Of a stretch of 64,000 nt of DNA, positions 7,040 to 16,241 are shown one piece after another (the stretch's first letter is position 1; every line of letters begins with the position of its first letter). The stretch comes from Acidovorax sp. A1169 (GTDB taxonomy: Bacteria; Pseudomonadota; Gammaproteobacteria; Burkholderiales; Burkholderiaceae_C): assembly GCF_030704685.1 (NCBI RefSeq), contig NZ_JAUZDX010000017.1:62001-126000 (forward strand). The letters run 5' to 3'. The notes beneath the pieces were generated by a model. That model did no database searches, was not told the DNA's origin, and saw only the letters and a list, made by a program, of their open reading frames with translations. Position numbers and translations under genes: made by a program.

Positions 7040-10000
7040 GCCATCTCCTGAGGGGGTGTCGGCGCCTGCAGATGCGCACGCAAGGCCAGCAGGCAGGCCC
7101 GCGCCTCGTCAAAATCGAAGCGATCCAGCGCCTCCTGCAGGCTGTTGAGACTGACGGCCGACAGCTCGCCCTCCAGCACCGCCAGCGGAGCATCGGCCAG
7201 CTCCCCTTGCGCCAAGGCGGCGACCAGGGCATCGATGGCGGCGAGGACGCGGCTGCGCTCGGCAGGCGGCAGCGGGACCGGTGAGGAGGCCGTGCCCTGC
7301 AACTGGGCGTCAGGCGCCTGCGGATTGAGCAGGGCGACGCGCACCGCGTCGAGCGCGGTGGCCAGGGCCAGCAGCGCTGCCTGCACTGGAGCGGCATCGC
7401 GCGCGCGGGCCGCCTGCTCGATCTGCCCGGCGAGCTGCTGCACCACGGGCAGCGCCAGGTTGGCGGCGGCGCCACGCACGCGGTGGGCACGTGATTCCAG
7501 GCCCTCCCAATCGTCCGTCTGGTGCGCGGACAGCAGGCCCGCCAACGCCACGCCGCTCTCCTGCATGAAGCGTTCGATGGCCTCTCGCAGGTAGCGTGCC
7601 TGGGTCCACAGCCGCACACCACGGTCCCACTCGATGGCGGCCGGCAACGGCGCCTGCGGTGGCCTCAGTGCGCGCGTCCCCTGCAGCCCGTCGGGGCCCT
7701 CCAGGCTGCCAAAAGCACTGGTGACAGCAAACACCGGGTCCGCGCCATCTTCGCGCACGCCGATCACGCGCGCGATCTCGGCCATGAGCCGCACCGGCTC
7801 GACCGGCTTGCTCGCAAAGCCATCCATGCCGGCGGCGCGGGCATTGCGGCGGTCCTGCTCCAGGACGCTGGCCGACAGCGCCACGATGGGCGTGGCCTTG
7901 CGCTGCCGGGCCTGCTCGAAGCTGCGCAGGTGGCGGGTGACCTCCAGCCCGTCCATGTCGGGCATCTGCAGATCCATAAGGATCACGTCGAAGCGTTCTG
8001 CCGCAAAGGCCTCCAGCGCCTGCGCGCCGCTGCCTGCCGCGGTGATCTTGTGGCCGCCGCGCTGCAGCGTGATCTGCAGCAGCTCCAGGTTGGCGGGCAC
8101 GTCGTCCACGGCCAGCACACGCAGGCTGGGCAAGGGCGCGCGCAGCCAGTCCCGGGCCGATGCACTGCCATCCACCGGGGCATGGCCCGTGTGCAGCGGC
8201 AGGTGCACGGTGAAGGTGCTGCCGTGGCCCACGCGGCTTGCCACCGCAATGGCACCGCCCATGAGCTCTGCCAGCTGGCGGGCGATGGTGGTGCCCAGGC
8301 CGGTGCCGCCGTAGCGGCGCGTGGTGGAGGCATCGGCCTGCGCAAAGGGGTCGAAAATGCGCTCCACACCCGCCGCGTCGATACCGATGCCGGTATCGGT
8401 CACTTCCAGCACCAGTTGCGCATTCACACCCGACACGCGCAGGGTGACACGTCCTGCGTGGGTGAACTTGATCGCATTGCCCAGCAGGTTGAGCAGCACC
8501 TGCTGGATGCGGAAGGCATCGCCCTGCCAGTGCGTGGGCACCGCGTCAGGGTAGTCGAGCACCAGCTCCAGCCCCTTCTTGGCTGCGGTGATGCGCAGCG
8601 AGGCGAGGATCTGCTCGCACAGCTCGCGCAGGCTGAAGTCGGCCACTTCCAGTTCCACCGCGCCCTTTTCGAGCTTGGCGGTGTCCAGAATGTCGTTGAG
8701 CAGGCGCAGCATGGAGCGCGCCGCATGGTGCACCGTGCCCAGGTGGCGGCGCTGGGTGCTTTCGAGCGGGGTATCGAGCAGCGCCTCGGTGAAACCGATG
8801 ATGGCGTTCATGGGCGTGCGGATCTCATGGCTCATGTTGGCCAGAAAGGTGCTGCGCGCCGCTGCCGCGTGCTCGGCCTGCTCCTTGGCCGCGCGCAGGT
8901 CGGTCTCCATGCGCCGGCGCACGGTGAGGTCGGTGGCGAACTTGACGATCTTGAAGGCCCGCCCCTGGGCGTCGAAAATGGGGTTGTAGGTGGCCTGGAT
9001 CCAGACCTCGCGCCCGCCCCGGCCCAGGCGCAGGTACTCTCCGGCATCGAACTCGCCCTGGCCCAGACGCGCCCAGAAGGCCTGGTAAGCCTGGCTGCCG
9101 GCGTACTCCGGCGTGCAGAAGATGCGGTGGTTCTGGCCTTCGATTTCGGCGCGCGTGTAGCCCATGAGGTCCAGGAAATTCCGGTTGGCTGTGAGCACCC
9201 TGCCCTTGAGATCGAACTCGATCACCGCCTGCGACCGGCCGATGGCAGTGACCGTGCCCACGAACTCGGCGTTCTGTGCCTTGAACGCCGTCATGTCGGT
9301 GATCACGCCATCGATCCACCGGACTTCACCCTGCGGCCCCGCGACACCTCGGCCCGTTTCAGACACCCAGCGGATGCCGCCATGCCGCGTTTGCAGCCGG
9401 TACTCCAGCACATAGGATTCGCCGGTGTCCAGGGCCCGCGCCACCTGCTCGCCGATGCGTTCGGCATCGTCCTCGTGGATGATGCGGCCAAAGGAGATGC
9501 GGCTCTGCAGGAAATCCTCGGCCGGCCAACCGGTCAGGGCCTCGACCGCATCGCTGATGAACAGCATGGACCAGTCGGCGTCGCAGCGGCAGCGAAACGC
9601 CACGCCCGGGATGTTGCGCACCAGCGAACGCAGCTGCTCCTCGCCGCGCCGGCGCTCCTGCTCGATGGCCCGGCGCTCGGTCAGGTCGGTCAGGAACCCC
9701 ACGAGCACCGGCGGCCCCGGCAGGTCAACGCGGCCGACCACCAGGCGCACGGGCACCAGGGTGCCGTCCTTGCGCACCACATGGATGTCCTTATCCTTGC
9801 CCACCTGGCGCGCTTCGCCGCGGGACAGGTCGCGCGGCAGGTAGCTGTGCGGCGTGTCGGCATAGGCGGGGTCCACCAGCATGCGCACCGGCTGGCCCAC
9901 GGCTTCCTCGGCGGTCCAGCCGAGCATGCGCTGCGCCGAGCCGTTGAAGGACCGGATGGTGCCGTCCGCATCGGCCATGATGATGGCGTCCATGGCCGTC

Positions 10001-10821
10001 TCCACGACGGAACGCAGGCGCGATTCGCTCTGCTCGGATCTGCGCAGCAGCCAGCGGACCCGCAGGCCGATGTTGACGGTGGTGACCACCAGGCCCACCA
10101 GCACCGCCATCAGGGCGATGGCCAGGGCCATGTACCTGGCTTGCTCGGGTACCGGCCCCAGGAGATCGGACCTGCCGGACACGCGCACGGCCGCGATGCT
10201 GATGTAGTGCATGCCGGCGATCGCCAGGCCCAGGACCAGACCGCCCAGCAGCGTGCTGAGCCAGGGGCGGCGTGTCCAGGCGCGCTGCATGCCGAAGCGC
10301 AGCCACAGCGCCAGGATGGCCATGCCCACCGCGAACACGAGGGAGGCCAGGAAGCCCACCACGTCGTAGCGGATCAGCGGCGCCGCATCGGATGCCGACA
10401 TGCCGGCGTAATGCATGACGCCGATTCCCACGCCCGCCAGGGCACCACCCCGGGTGATGGAGCGGCGGGTGGGCTGCTCCTGGGTGAGCACGTGCAACGC
10501 GATCCAGGAGGCCACCAGGCTGGGAAGGAACGACAGCGCCGTGACCCAGGGCTCGAAATGGCCATTGGCGCACAGGTCGAACGCCAGCATGCCCACGAAA
10601 TGCATGGACCAGACGCCCCCGCCCAGCGCCACCGCGCCAGAAGCCACCGTGAGGTTGCGGCGCAAGCGGTCGGGTGCGCGCAATGCCAGCGCTGCCAGAT
10701 GCAGCGCCATGAGGGAAGAGGCGATCGCGAGCGCGACCGACAGGGCCACCAGCCAGGGGTCGTGCCCCCAAAGGTTCTGTAGATCCCGCTCGGCGCCGAC
10801 AACAAAGAATCTCTCGAGCAT
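7036..10821 (-). CDS. MHYT-PAS hybrid histidine kinase with receiver and HPt domains
   Basis: A 1261-residue membrane sensor. The N-terminus (about 20-235) is an MHYT sensor: repeated helices with SMHFVGM, VMHYAGM and GMHYIS, a design thought to bind copper and sense O2, CO or NO. Three PAS domains follow (about 275-650). The transmitter has HisKA with phospho-H665 in [10 protein letters not shown] and a HATPase domain with N, G1 (DTGIGID) and G2 (GTGLG) boxes. A receiver has D950 ([11 protein letters not shown]), and a final HPt domain has H1113 ([10 protein letters not shown]). This is a complete multistep phosphorelay feeding the overlapping HD-GYP regulator. The ATG at 10821 is preferred; upstream starts would run close to the next gene and add a segment without recognisable fold. 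Confidence 0.9.
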   Translation of the reverse strand: MLERFFVVGAERDLQNLWGHDPWLVALSVALAIASSLMALHLAALALRAPDRLRRNLTVASGAVALGGGVWSMHFVGMLAFDLCANGHFEPWVTALSFLPSLVASWIALHVLTQEQPTRRSITRGGALAGVGIGVMHYAGMSASDAAPLIRYDVVGFLASLVFAVGMAILALWLRFGMQRAWTRRPWLSTLLGGLVLGLAIAGMHYISIAAVRVSGRSDLLGPVPEQARYMALAIALMAVLVGLVVTTVNIGLRVRWLLRRSEQSESRLRSVVETAMDAIIMADADGTIRSFNGSAQRMLGWTAEEAVGQPVRMLVDPAYADTPHSYLPRDLSRGEARQVGKDKDIHVVRKDGTLVPVRLVVGRVDLPGPPVLVGFLTDLTERRAIEQERRRGEEQLRSLVRNIPGVAFRCRCDADWSMLFISDAVEALTGWPAEDFLQSRISFGRIIHEDDAERIGEQVARALDTGESYVLEYRLQTRHGGIRWVSETGRGVAGPQGEVRWIDGVITDMTAFKAQNAEFVGTVTAIGRSQAVIEFDLKGRVLTANRNFLDLMGYTRAEIEGQNHRIFCTPEYAGSQAYQAFWARLGQGEFDAGEYLRLGRGGREVWIQATYNPIFDAQGRAFKIVKFATDLTVRRRMETDLRAAKEQAEHAAAARSTFLANMSHEIRTPMNAIIGFTEALLDTPLESTQRRHLGTVHHAARSMLRLLNDILDTAKLEKGAVELEVADFSLRELCEQILASLRITAAKKGLELVLDYPDAVPTHWQGDAFRIQQVLLNLLGNAIKFTHAGRVTLRVSGVNAQLVLEVTDTGIGIDAAGVERIFDPFAQADASTTRRYGGTGLGTTIARQLAELMGGAIAVASRVGHGSTFTVHLPLHTGHAPVDGSASARDWLRAPLPSLRVLAVDDVPANLELLQITLQRGGHKITAAGSGAQALEAFAAERFDVILMDLQMPDMDGLEVTRHLRSFEQARQRKATPIVALSASVLEQDRRNARAAGMDGFASKPVEPVRLMAEIARVIGVREDGADPVFAVTSAFGSLEGPDGLQGTRALRPPQAPLPAAIEWDRGVRLWTQARYLREAIERFMQESGVALAGLLSAHQTDDWEGLESRAHRVRGAAANLALPVVQQLAGQIEQAARARDAAPVQAALLALATALDAVRVALLNPQAPDAQLQGTASSPVPLPPAERSRVLAAIDALVAALAQGELADAPLAVLEGELSAVSLNSLQEALDRFDFDEARACLLALRAHLQAPTPPQEMA

Positions 10822-10943
10822 CGGGCGGACGAATGTAAGCGTTGGTTTCCATTCTGCCGGGAACCCCGTGAGCAATTTACCCACGTGGCCGGTAACCCCC
10901 CCAACTCCCGGGTTTGTTACATCCACGCGCATGGATGCCACAG

Positions 10944-12536
10944 CTAATGCCCGACCACTTTGCCCCACTCCCGCTCATAGGTATGCACCAGCGCCTGGTT
11001 GGACAGGCGGTTCACCTCGGCCGGCAGGCGCGCCATGTCGAGCGGAAAGTCGAACAGCAAGGGCAATGTGCCCGCGCTCAAAAAGCGCAGGTCGGCCGGC
11101 AGTGCATCGGGCATTCGCCAGGGCCGGCGGCTGGCCACCACAAAGCCCCATTCGCCGAAGCTCGGCACATGGGCGTGGTAGGGCGCCGTCTGCAGGCCCA
11201 CCGACTCGATCGTCTGCACCACGGTCCAGTAGCTCTGGCGGGCCACCAGCGGCGAGGTGGTCTGCACCACGGCATAGCCGCTGGCTGCCAGGCGCTTGTC
11301 CAGCAGCGCATAGAAGCTGTTGGTGTAGAGCTTGCCGATGGAAAAATTGGTGGGATCGGGAAAGTCGACCACGATCACGTCGAACAGGTCATCCACCGCA
11401 TCGCCGCCATCCGCCTTGGCGTCCTTGCCGTGCTGCAGCCACTGGAAGGCATCGGTGTTGACCACGTGCACCTTGGGCGAGCGCAGCGCCTCGCCATTGA
11501 GCCGGGCGAGCGTGGGGTTGTCGGTGAACAGGCGCGTCATGGCCGGGTCCAGCTCCACCAGGGTGACGGACTCGACCGAGGGGTACTTGAGGATCTCGCG
11601 CACGGCCATGCCGTCGCCACCGCCGAGCACGGCCACGCGCCGTGGTGCGCCGTGCGCCGCCATGGCGGGGTGCACCAGCGCCTCGTGGTAGCGGTACTCG
11701 TCGCGCTCGGCGAACTGCAGGTTGCCGTTGAGGTACAGGCGGTGGCCCAGCTTGCCGTTGGTGACGACGATGCGCTGGTAGGACGATGCGGTGCTGAAGA
11801 CGATGCGGTCCTGGTAGAACTTGTCCTCGGCAAAGCTGGTGATGTGGTCCGCGCCGAGCAGGCCCGCGAACAGCAGCCCCATCACGCCGACGCAGGCGAA
11901 GGCATGTGCGCGCAGGCGGCGCAGCTCATCGCGGAACAACCACACCGCCCACAGCGCCACGGCAGCATTCATGAGCCCGAACAGCAGCCCCGTGCGGATG
12001 AGCCCCAGGTGCGGCACCAGCAGCAGCGGAAAGGCCATGGACACGGCCAGCGCTCCCAGGTAGTCGAAGGTCAGCACCTGCGAGACCAGGTCCTTGAGCG
12101 CCACGTTGCGCCTCAAGATGCGCATCACCAGCGGAATCTCCAGTCCCACCAGGGTGCCCACCATGAACACCATGCCGTACAGCAGCAGCCGGAAGGCCCC
12201 CGGCACATAGGCGTTGGCCAGGAACAGCGTGGCTGGCAGGGCGCCGCCGATCAGCGCCACCAGCAGCTCGATGCGCAAAAAGTGCGCCGGCAGCTGCCGC
12301 TCGAAATAGCGTGACAGCCATGAGCCCACGCCCATGGCGAACAGGTAGGTGCCGATGATGGTGGAGAACTGCAGCACCGAGTCGCCCAGCACATAGGACG
12401 CGAGGGCACCGGCCGCCAGCTCGTACAGCAGGCCGCAGGCGGCCACGACGAACACGCTGGCCAGCAGCGCAACGTCGATGGGGCGAGCGCCCGATGGGGC
12501 GGAGGCGGAGGGGAGGGAGTTAGGGTTCGAGGACAA
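10944..12536 (-). CDS. speE: Membrane-anchored polyamine aminopropyltransferase (spermidine synthase-like)
   Basis: A 530-residue protein: about seven hydrophobic segments in residues 20-230 (for example ALLASVFVVAACGLLYELAA and LLLYGMVFMVGTLVG), then a soluble aminopropyltransferase domain. That domain has LGGGDGMAVREIL, the decarboxylated-SAM and polyamine-binding loop, LVELDPAM and VIVVDFPDPTN with the catalytic Asp region. It matches the fused membrane/spermidine synthase type rather than soluble SpeE. I find no speD in the window. No ATG is available; the TTG at 12536, 4 nt after the upstream gene's stop codon, gives a sensible N-terminus and suggests coupling. Substrate specificity cannot be deduced. 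Its neighbourhood with SPFH, DUF4178 and DUF350 genes recalls a recurrent membrane-associated cluster. Confidence 0.85.
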   Translation of the reverse strand: MSSNPNSLPSASAPSGARPIDVALLASVFVVAACGLLYELAAGALASYVLGDSVLQFSTIIGTYLFAMGVGSWLSRYFERQLPAHFLRIELLVALIGGALPATLFLANAYVPGAFRLLLYGMVFMVGTLVGLEIPLVMRILRRNVALKDLVSQVLTFDYLGALAVSMAFPLLLVPHLGLIRTGLLFGLMNAAVALWAVWLFRDELRRLRAHAFACVGVMGLLFAGLLGADHITSFAEDKFYQDRIVFSTASSYQRIVVTNGKLGHRLYLNGNLQFAERDEYRYHEALVHPAMAAHGAPRRVAVLGGGDGMAVREILKYPSVESVTLVELDPAMTRLFTDNPTLARLNGEALRSPKVHVVNTDAFQWLQHGKDAKADGGDAVDDLFDVIVVDFPDPTNFSIGKLYTNSFYALLDKRLAASGYAVVQTTSPLVARQSYWTVVQTIESVGLQTAPYHAHVPSFGEWGFVVASRRPWRMPDALPADLRFLSAGTLPLLFDFPLDMARLPAEVNRLSNQALVHTYEREWGKVVGH

Positions 12537-12540
12537 GCCG

Positions 12541-13626
12541 CTATTGTGCTGCGAATGGCGAGGGTCCCAGCTGCTGGCGCGGCGTTGCGCCGTCCGGCGT
12601 GGATGCCGGGCCCAGCAGGCCCCGGGGCAGGTCCTTGCCCCGGGCCGTGAGTTGCGCTGCCAGGCCCTGCGCGATGGCTTCGGCCCGGGTCCGTCCCTGG
12701 ACCACCTGGTCGGGTGGCAGGCGGGCCACCTCGCGCTGCATGAAATCGGCCAGGTTTTGCGGGTTGCGCACCATCCGGGCCAGCAGGATGCGGTAGGCAT
12801 GGCCTTCCACGGGGTCGTGGACTGCATACGCAGGGGCAGGCGGCACGCTGGGGCCCGCGTCGTAGAGCCATGCCAGGGTGCTCACGGCCGGCAGTGGCTC
12901 TTCCACGAGGGCCTGCTTCGCATAGCCCAGTACCTCCTGGTACCAGGCGGCCAGTTGGGCGTCGCTCTGGGGCACGCCCGCGAAGCCTTCGGGCCCATGG
13001 CGGCCGGTGGGCCCCACGTACTGGAAGTGCAGTTGTGCGTCCACATTGCCGGCCCGCGCGTGCAGGCGCAGGATCTCCGTGCGCAACGCATAGTCGCTGT
13101 CCGACAGCCGCGCACACAGCGCAGTGGCCTGGGCATGCCGCGTATCGAGCTCCTTCAGTTGGGCCGCCGATGCAGTGCCCTGGGACCGGCCCTCCCACAG
13201 CAGCCTTGGCAGGTCACCGCTGTACTCGCAGTAGCTGAGCGCAACCAGCATGTCCACATCGGCGTCGATGCCCGCCACCGAGGGGCCGGGATAGTTGCGC
13301 AGCATCTCCCACACGGGACGTGCGGGGGGCGTCAAGGCGGCCGACATCATGCTGAAGCGGCTTGGCGGCCGCTGGGCACTCGGCGCTCCCGACGCCGTTG
13401 AGGGTGCACTGGCGGCGCCCAGTTGGGCATCCCACGGGAAATCCGTGGCCCGGGGCGCTGCGACGCCGGCCGCATGGCCCTTTTCGGATGCAGCGTCGGC
13501 TTTCAGTGCACCAGAGAGCGGGTAGATCCAGAAAGTGCAGGTGGCCAGCACCACGACAGCAACAGCCCCCGCCACCCAGCCCCACCCGCCGGGGCGTGGG
13601 TGCTTGGAGCGAGGTGCGTGGGCCAT
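12541..13626 (-). CDS. Single-pass membrane protein of unknown function
   Basis: A 361-residue protein that I do not recognise. It starts with a positively charged segment (MAHAPRSKHPRPGGW), a hydrophobic anchor around residues 16-38 (VAGAVAVVVLATCTFWI), a Pro/Ala/Ser-rich linker to about 105, and a helical C-terminal part rich in Leu/Ala that could be Sel1- or TPR-like, though no clear repeat consensus stands out. The long outer part would sit in the periplasm. It ends 4 nt before the start of the spermidine synthase-like gene, so the two are probably coupled. An upstream in-frame start at 13677 exists but lacks a hydrophobic gain. Function is unknown. Confidence 0.7.
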   Translation of the reverse strand: MAHAPRSKHPRPGGWGWVAGAVAVVVLATCTFWIYPLSGALKADAASEKGHAAGVAAPRATDFPWDAQLGAASAPSTASGAPSAQRPPSRFSMMSAALTPPARPVWEMLRNYPGPSVAGIDADVDMLVALSYCEYSGDLPRLLWEGRSQGTASAAQLKELDTRHAQATALCARLSDSDYALRTEILRLHARAGNVDAQLHFQYVGPTGRHGPEGFAGVPQSDAQLAAWYQEVLGYAKQALVEEPLPAVSTLAWLYDAGPSVPPAPAYAVHDPVEGHAYRILLARMVRNPQNLADFMQREVARLPPDQVVQGRTRAEAIAQGLAAQLTARGKDLPRGLLGPASTPDGATPRQQLGPSPFAAQ

Positions 13627-13687
13627 CACGCAGCCAGTCTGCACGAGGGCGCATTGCCCCTCGTCCTTGCCAGACAAATGGCGCAGG

Positions 13688-15835
13688 TCAGAACTGGTAG
13701 TTCACGCTGACCAGCAGGCTGCGCGGGGCGCCCGGCATGGCGTCGGCGCGCCAGTATTCCTTGTCCAGCAGGTTGGAGATGGCGGCCGTGGCCGTCCATA
13801 CGCCCTGGCGCCAGCCCACCAGCGCATCCCAGCGGGTGTAGCCGGGCACGCGCGCAGTATTGGCGGCGTTGAGCCAGCGGGCGCTGGTGTGCGTGGCGCC
13901 AATCTCCGCGTACCACGGGCCCTGCGGCGCGTAGCGCACGAAGAAGTTGCCGTTGCGCAAGGCGGTGTCCACCAGGTACTTGCCCACGAGCGCCGGCTGC
14001 AGCTTGTCCTCGGTGACCTTGGCGCTGGTCACACCCACACCGCCGCGCACGTACCACGACGAGGCCACGCGGCCTGCCGCGCTGAACTCGATGCCGCGCG
14101 AGCGCTCCTTTCCGCGCACGGCCCAGGTGAAGGGGTCATTGACCGCGTCGGGGCGGTAGCGGATGTTGGCGTGTTCGAGCTGGTACACCGACAGCTGGGT
14201 CGAAAGCGCGCCGTTCAGCCAGTCGCTCTTGACGCCCACCTCGACCTGGCGCGAGTGCTGGGGTTCATCGTCGTAGACGGCGGTGGGCGCAACGTCCACG
14301 CTGATCATGCCGCGCCCGCCGTAGGGCGAGTAGCTCTTGTTCCACGAGGCGTACAGGCTGTGCTCGCGCACCGGCTGCCAGACCACGCCCAGGCGCGGGC
14401 TCACCGAATCACCGCTGTAGCCGCGGCCCACATTGGTCAGCAGGTTGGTGCTGTTGAAGGTGAAGCGGTCATAGCGCAGGCCGGCCAGCAGCTTCCACTC
14501 GGGCGTGAGGCTGATCAGGTCCTGCACGTACAGGGCCTGGCCCTCGGCCTTGTGCAGGTTGTGCTGGGTCGGGTTGCCCTGCGCCGGCTTGGCGCCCCAG
14601 GCGATGGGCTGCAGCGGGTCGTAGCTGAAGGTGGACGCCGGCTGGCCGATGCGCGGGTGGCGCTTTTCCTCGCTGGCTTCCATGCCGACCAGCACCTCGT
14701 GCTGGATGCCGCCGGTGCTGAACTTGCCCGTCAGGTCCACGGTGTTGGACAGGGTCTCGTTGGCCGTCTGCTGCCAGGCGTAGTTCGGACGCACCTGGCC
14801 ACGCCAGGTGCAGGCCGCCCCTGCGGTGGTCTGGCCCGCCGTGTTGCAGTAGGTGCCGGCGAAGTAGTGGTCAAAGTCCTGGCGGGCCTCGCGCTTGCTG
14901 GCCACCCAGCGCACGCTCCAGGCGCTGTTGAAGTCGTAGGACAGGTCCGAGCGCAGCACGCGCAGGCGGTCTTCCACATAGTCGTCCGGGTGAGCGAAAC
15001 CCTTGCGAATCGAGACACCGGCGGGCAGTTGGTCGTAGGCCGGGCCGCGGTCGGGCACGCGCCAGATGTTGTCGTAGGTGTACTGGCCACTCCAGCGCAG
15101 GCCGGTGCGGGTATCGACCAGAATGCTGGGCGAGACCATCTCGTTCCGGTTGCTGATACCGCTGCGGAAGCTGTCGGCCTGTTCGCGGTCGGCCGTCAGG
15201 CGCACGGCCACGTGGTTGTTGATGACCTTGTTGATATCGAGTGTGCCGCCGTAGTTCTCCCACGAGCCGCCGCGCAAGGTGACGCTGCTCTTGGCATCGA
15301 AGCGGGCCTGCTTGCTCACCAGGTTGACGATGCCGCCGCCGCTGCTGCGGCCGTAGAGCACCGAGGCCGGGCCCTTCAAGATCTCGATGCGCTCCACGTT
15401 GGCGGTGCTGCGGCGCACCTGGCCAGATTCGCGCACGCCGTCGCGGTAGATGTCACCCGAGTCGGCGTTGAAGCCGCGGATCATCACGCCCTCGCCGCGC
15501 ATGTCGTACTTGGTGTTCACGCCGGGCACGCCGTCGAGCATCACCGCAAGGTCGTTGATGCCATAACTCTTGTATTTGTTGACCTCCAGCGTGTCGATGG
15601 TCTGCGGGATGTCGCGCGGCGCCATATAGGTCTTGGTGGCCGTGGTCACGCCCTCGGGGCGCACATCGTCGGCGTCGTATTGCGAGCCTGTGACCTGCAC
15701 GGCGGGCAGTGCGGCATCGGCCTGGGCCCAGGCCTGCTGCGCCGTGCCCAGCAAGGCCAGCAGGCTGGCTGCTGCGGTGGCCGCACAACGAAAACGGGCA
15801 GCCTTGGCGCTGCCCGCATGGTTCTTGTTTGCCAT
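13688..15835 (-). CDS. TonB-dependent siderophore receptor
   Basis: A 715-residue outer-membrane receptor. Residues 1-37 are a signal peptide ending AQQAWAQ. A plug domain follows (RDIPQTIDTLE, GVPGVN, MIRGFNADSGDIYRDGVRES, ILKGPASVLYGRSSGGGIVN), matching the TonB-dependent siderophore receptor group that includes Fiu, FoxA and CatE-like proteins. The C-terminus is a beta-barrel ending in an aromatic residue (LLVSVNYQF), as needed for BAM assembly. A Fur-box-like sequence lies about 75 nt upstream, so iron repression is likely. The ligand cannot be told from sequence; catecholates or hydroxamates are plausible. It interrupts the otherwise polyamine/SPFH-type neighbourhood and shares no operon signal with either side. 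Confidence 0.9.
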   Translation of the reverse strand: MANKNHAGSAKAARFRCAATAAASLLALLGTAQQAWAQADAALPAVQVTGSQYDADDVRPEGVTTATKTYMAPRDIPQTIDTLEVNKYKSYGINDLAVMLDGVPGVNTKYDMRGEGVMIRGFNADSGDIYRDGVRESGQVRRSTANVERIEILKGPASVLYGRSSGGGIVNLVSKQARFDAKSSVTLRGGSWENYGGTLDINKVINNHVAVRLTADREQADSFRSGISNRNEMVSPSILVDTRTGLRWSGQYTYDNIWRVPDRGPAYDQLPAGVSIRKGFAHPDDYVEDRLRVLRSDLSYDFNSAWSVRWVASKREARQDFDHYFAGTYCNTAGQTTAGAACTWRGQVRPNYAWQQTANETLSNTVDLTGKFSTGGIQHEVLVGMEASEEKRHPRIGQPASTFSYDPLQPIAWGAKPAQGNPTQHNLHKAEGQALYVQDLISLTPEWKLLAGLRYDRFTFNSTNLLTNVGRGYSGDSVSPRLGVVWQPVREHSLYASWNKSYSPYGGRGMISVDVAPTAVYDDEPQHSRQVEVGVKSDWLNGALSTQLSVYQLEHANIRYRPDAVNDPFTWAVRGKERSRGIEFSAAGRVASSWYVRGGVGVTSAKVTEDKLQPALVGKYLVDTALRNGNFFVRYAPQGPWYAEIGATHTSARWLNAANTARVPGYTRWDALVGWRQGVWTATAAISNLLDKEYWRADAMPGAPRSLLVSVNYQF

Positions 15836-15910
15836 GTGTACTCCAGAAATATCGGACGAGCAGCCCCTCCGACCGCTAACGTTTACCCGAGGTACACATT
15901 TTAATACAAA

Positions 15911-15930
15911 CGATAACTATTCTTATTCAA
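15911..15930. promoter_or_regulatory. Fur-box-like operator of the TonB receptor
   Basis: CGATAACTATTCTTATTC, about 75 nt upstream of the receptor ATG (15835), agrees with 11 of 14 specified positions of the TGATAATNATTATCA consensus when aligned on GATAA. It lies in an AT-rich island in an otherwise GC-rich region, as expected for a promoter. Confidence 0.6.
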
Positions 15931-15999
15931 AACTTTGCACTCACAAGGGCAAGCGTGCGCCCGCCTTTGCAGGCCCATCAACGCAGCCATCCCCCGCCC

Positions 16000-16221
16000 T
16001 CAATGGATGGCAGCAGCGACGATGATGCTGATGCCCAGGCACATGGCAGCCACCACCATGCCCAACGCCCGGTTCTGCTTCTCGACGATTTCTCGCCACA
16101 GGTCATAGGGCGTGATTTTGTCAACGATGACAAAACAGATCCAGAAGATGACGACGCCGATCAGCGCGTACAGGATGGACCCGAGGAACGCCGCAGGCTT
16201 GAGCCATTCGATTCCCATCAT
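16000..16221 (-). CDS. DUF350 small membrane protein
   Basis: A 73-residue protein with two hydrophobic stretches (about 11-32 and 49-70) separated by the charged loop DKITPYDLWREI, the conserved signature of DUF350 (YjfL-type) membrane proteins. AAGGAG is placed 8 nt before the ATG at 16221. It follows the DUF4178 gene by about 20 nt and is clearly in its operon. DUF350 proteins recur next to DUF4178, SPFH and polyamine-synthesis genes in many bacteria; the biochemical function is not established. Confidence 0.85.
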   Translation of the reverse strand: MMGIEWLKPAAFLGSILYALIGVVIFWICFVIVDKITPYDLWREIVEKQNRALGMVVAAMCLGISIIVAAAIH

Positions 16222-16241
16222 GGTGGAAGCTCCTTGATAAA

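Noticed and set aside
7522-10782. A 1086-codon open frame on the plus strand
   Set aside because: It lies opposite the hybrid kinase; its protein shows Ala/Arg/Gly/His-rich composition without domains, as expected from the high-GC antisense frame.
10822-10968. A longer N-terminus for the hybrid kinase
   Set aside because: The upstream frame contains no conserved sequence and runs into the neighbouring gene's end, while the ATG at 10821 directly precedes the MHYT region.
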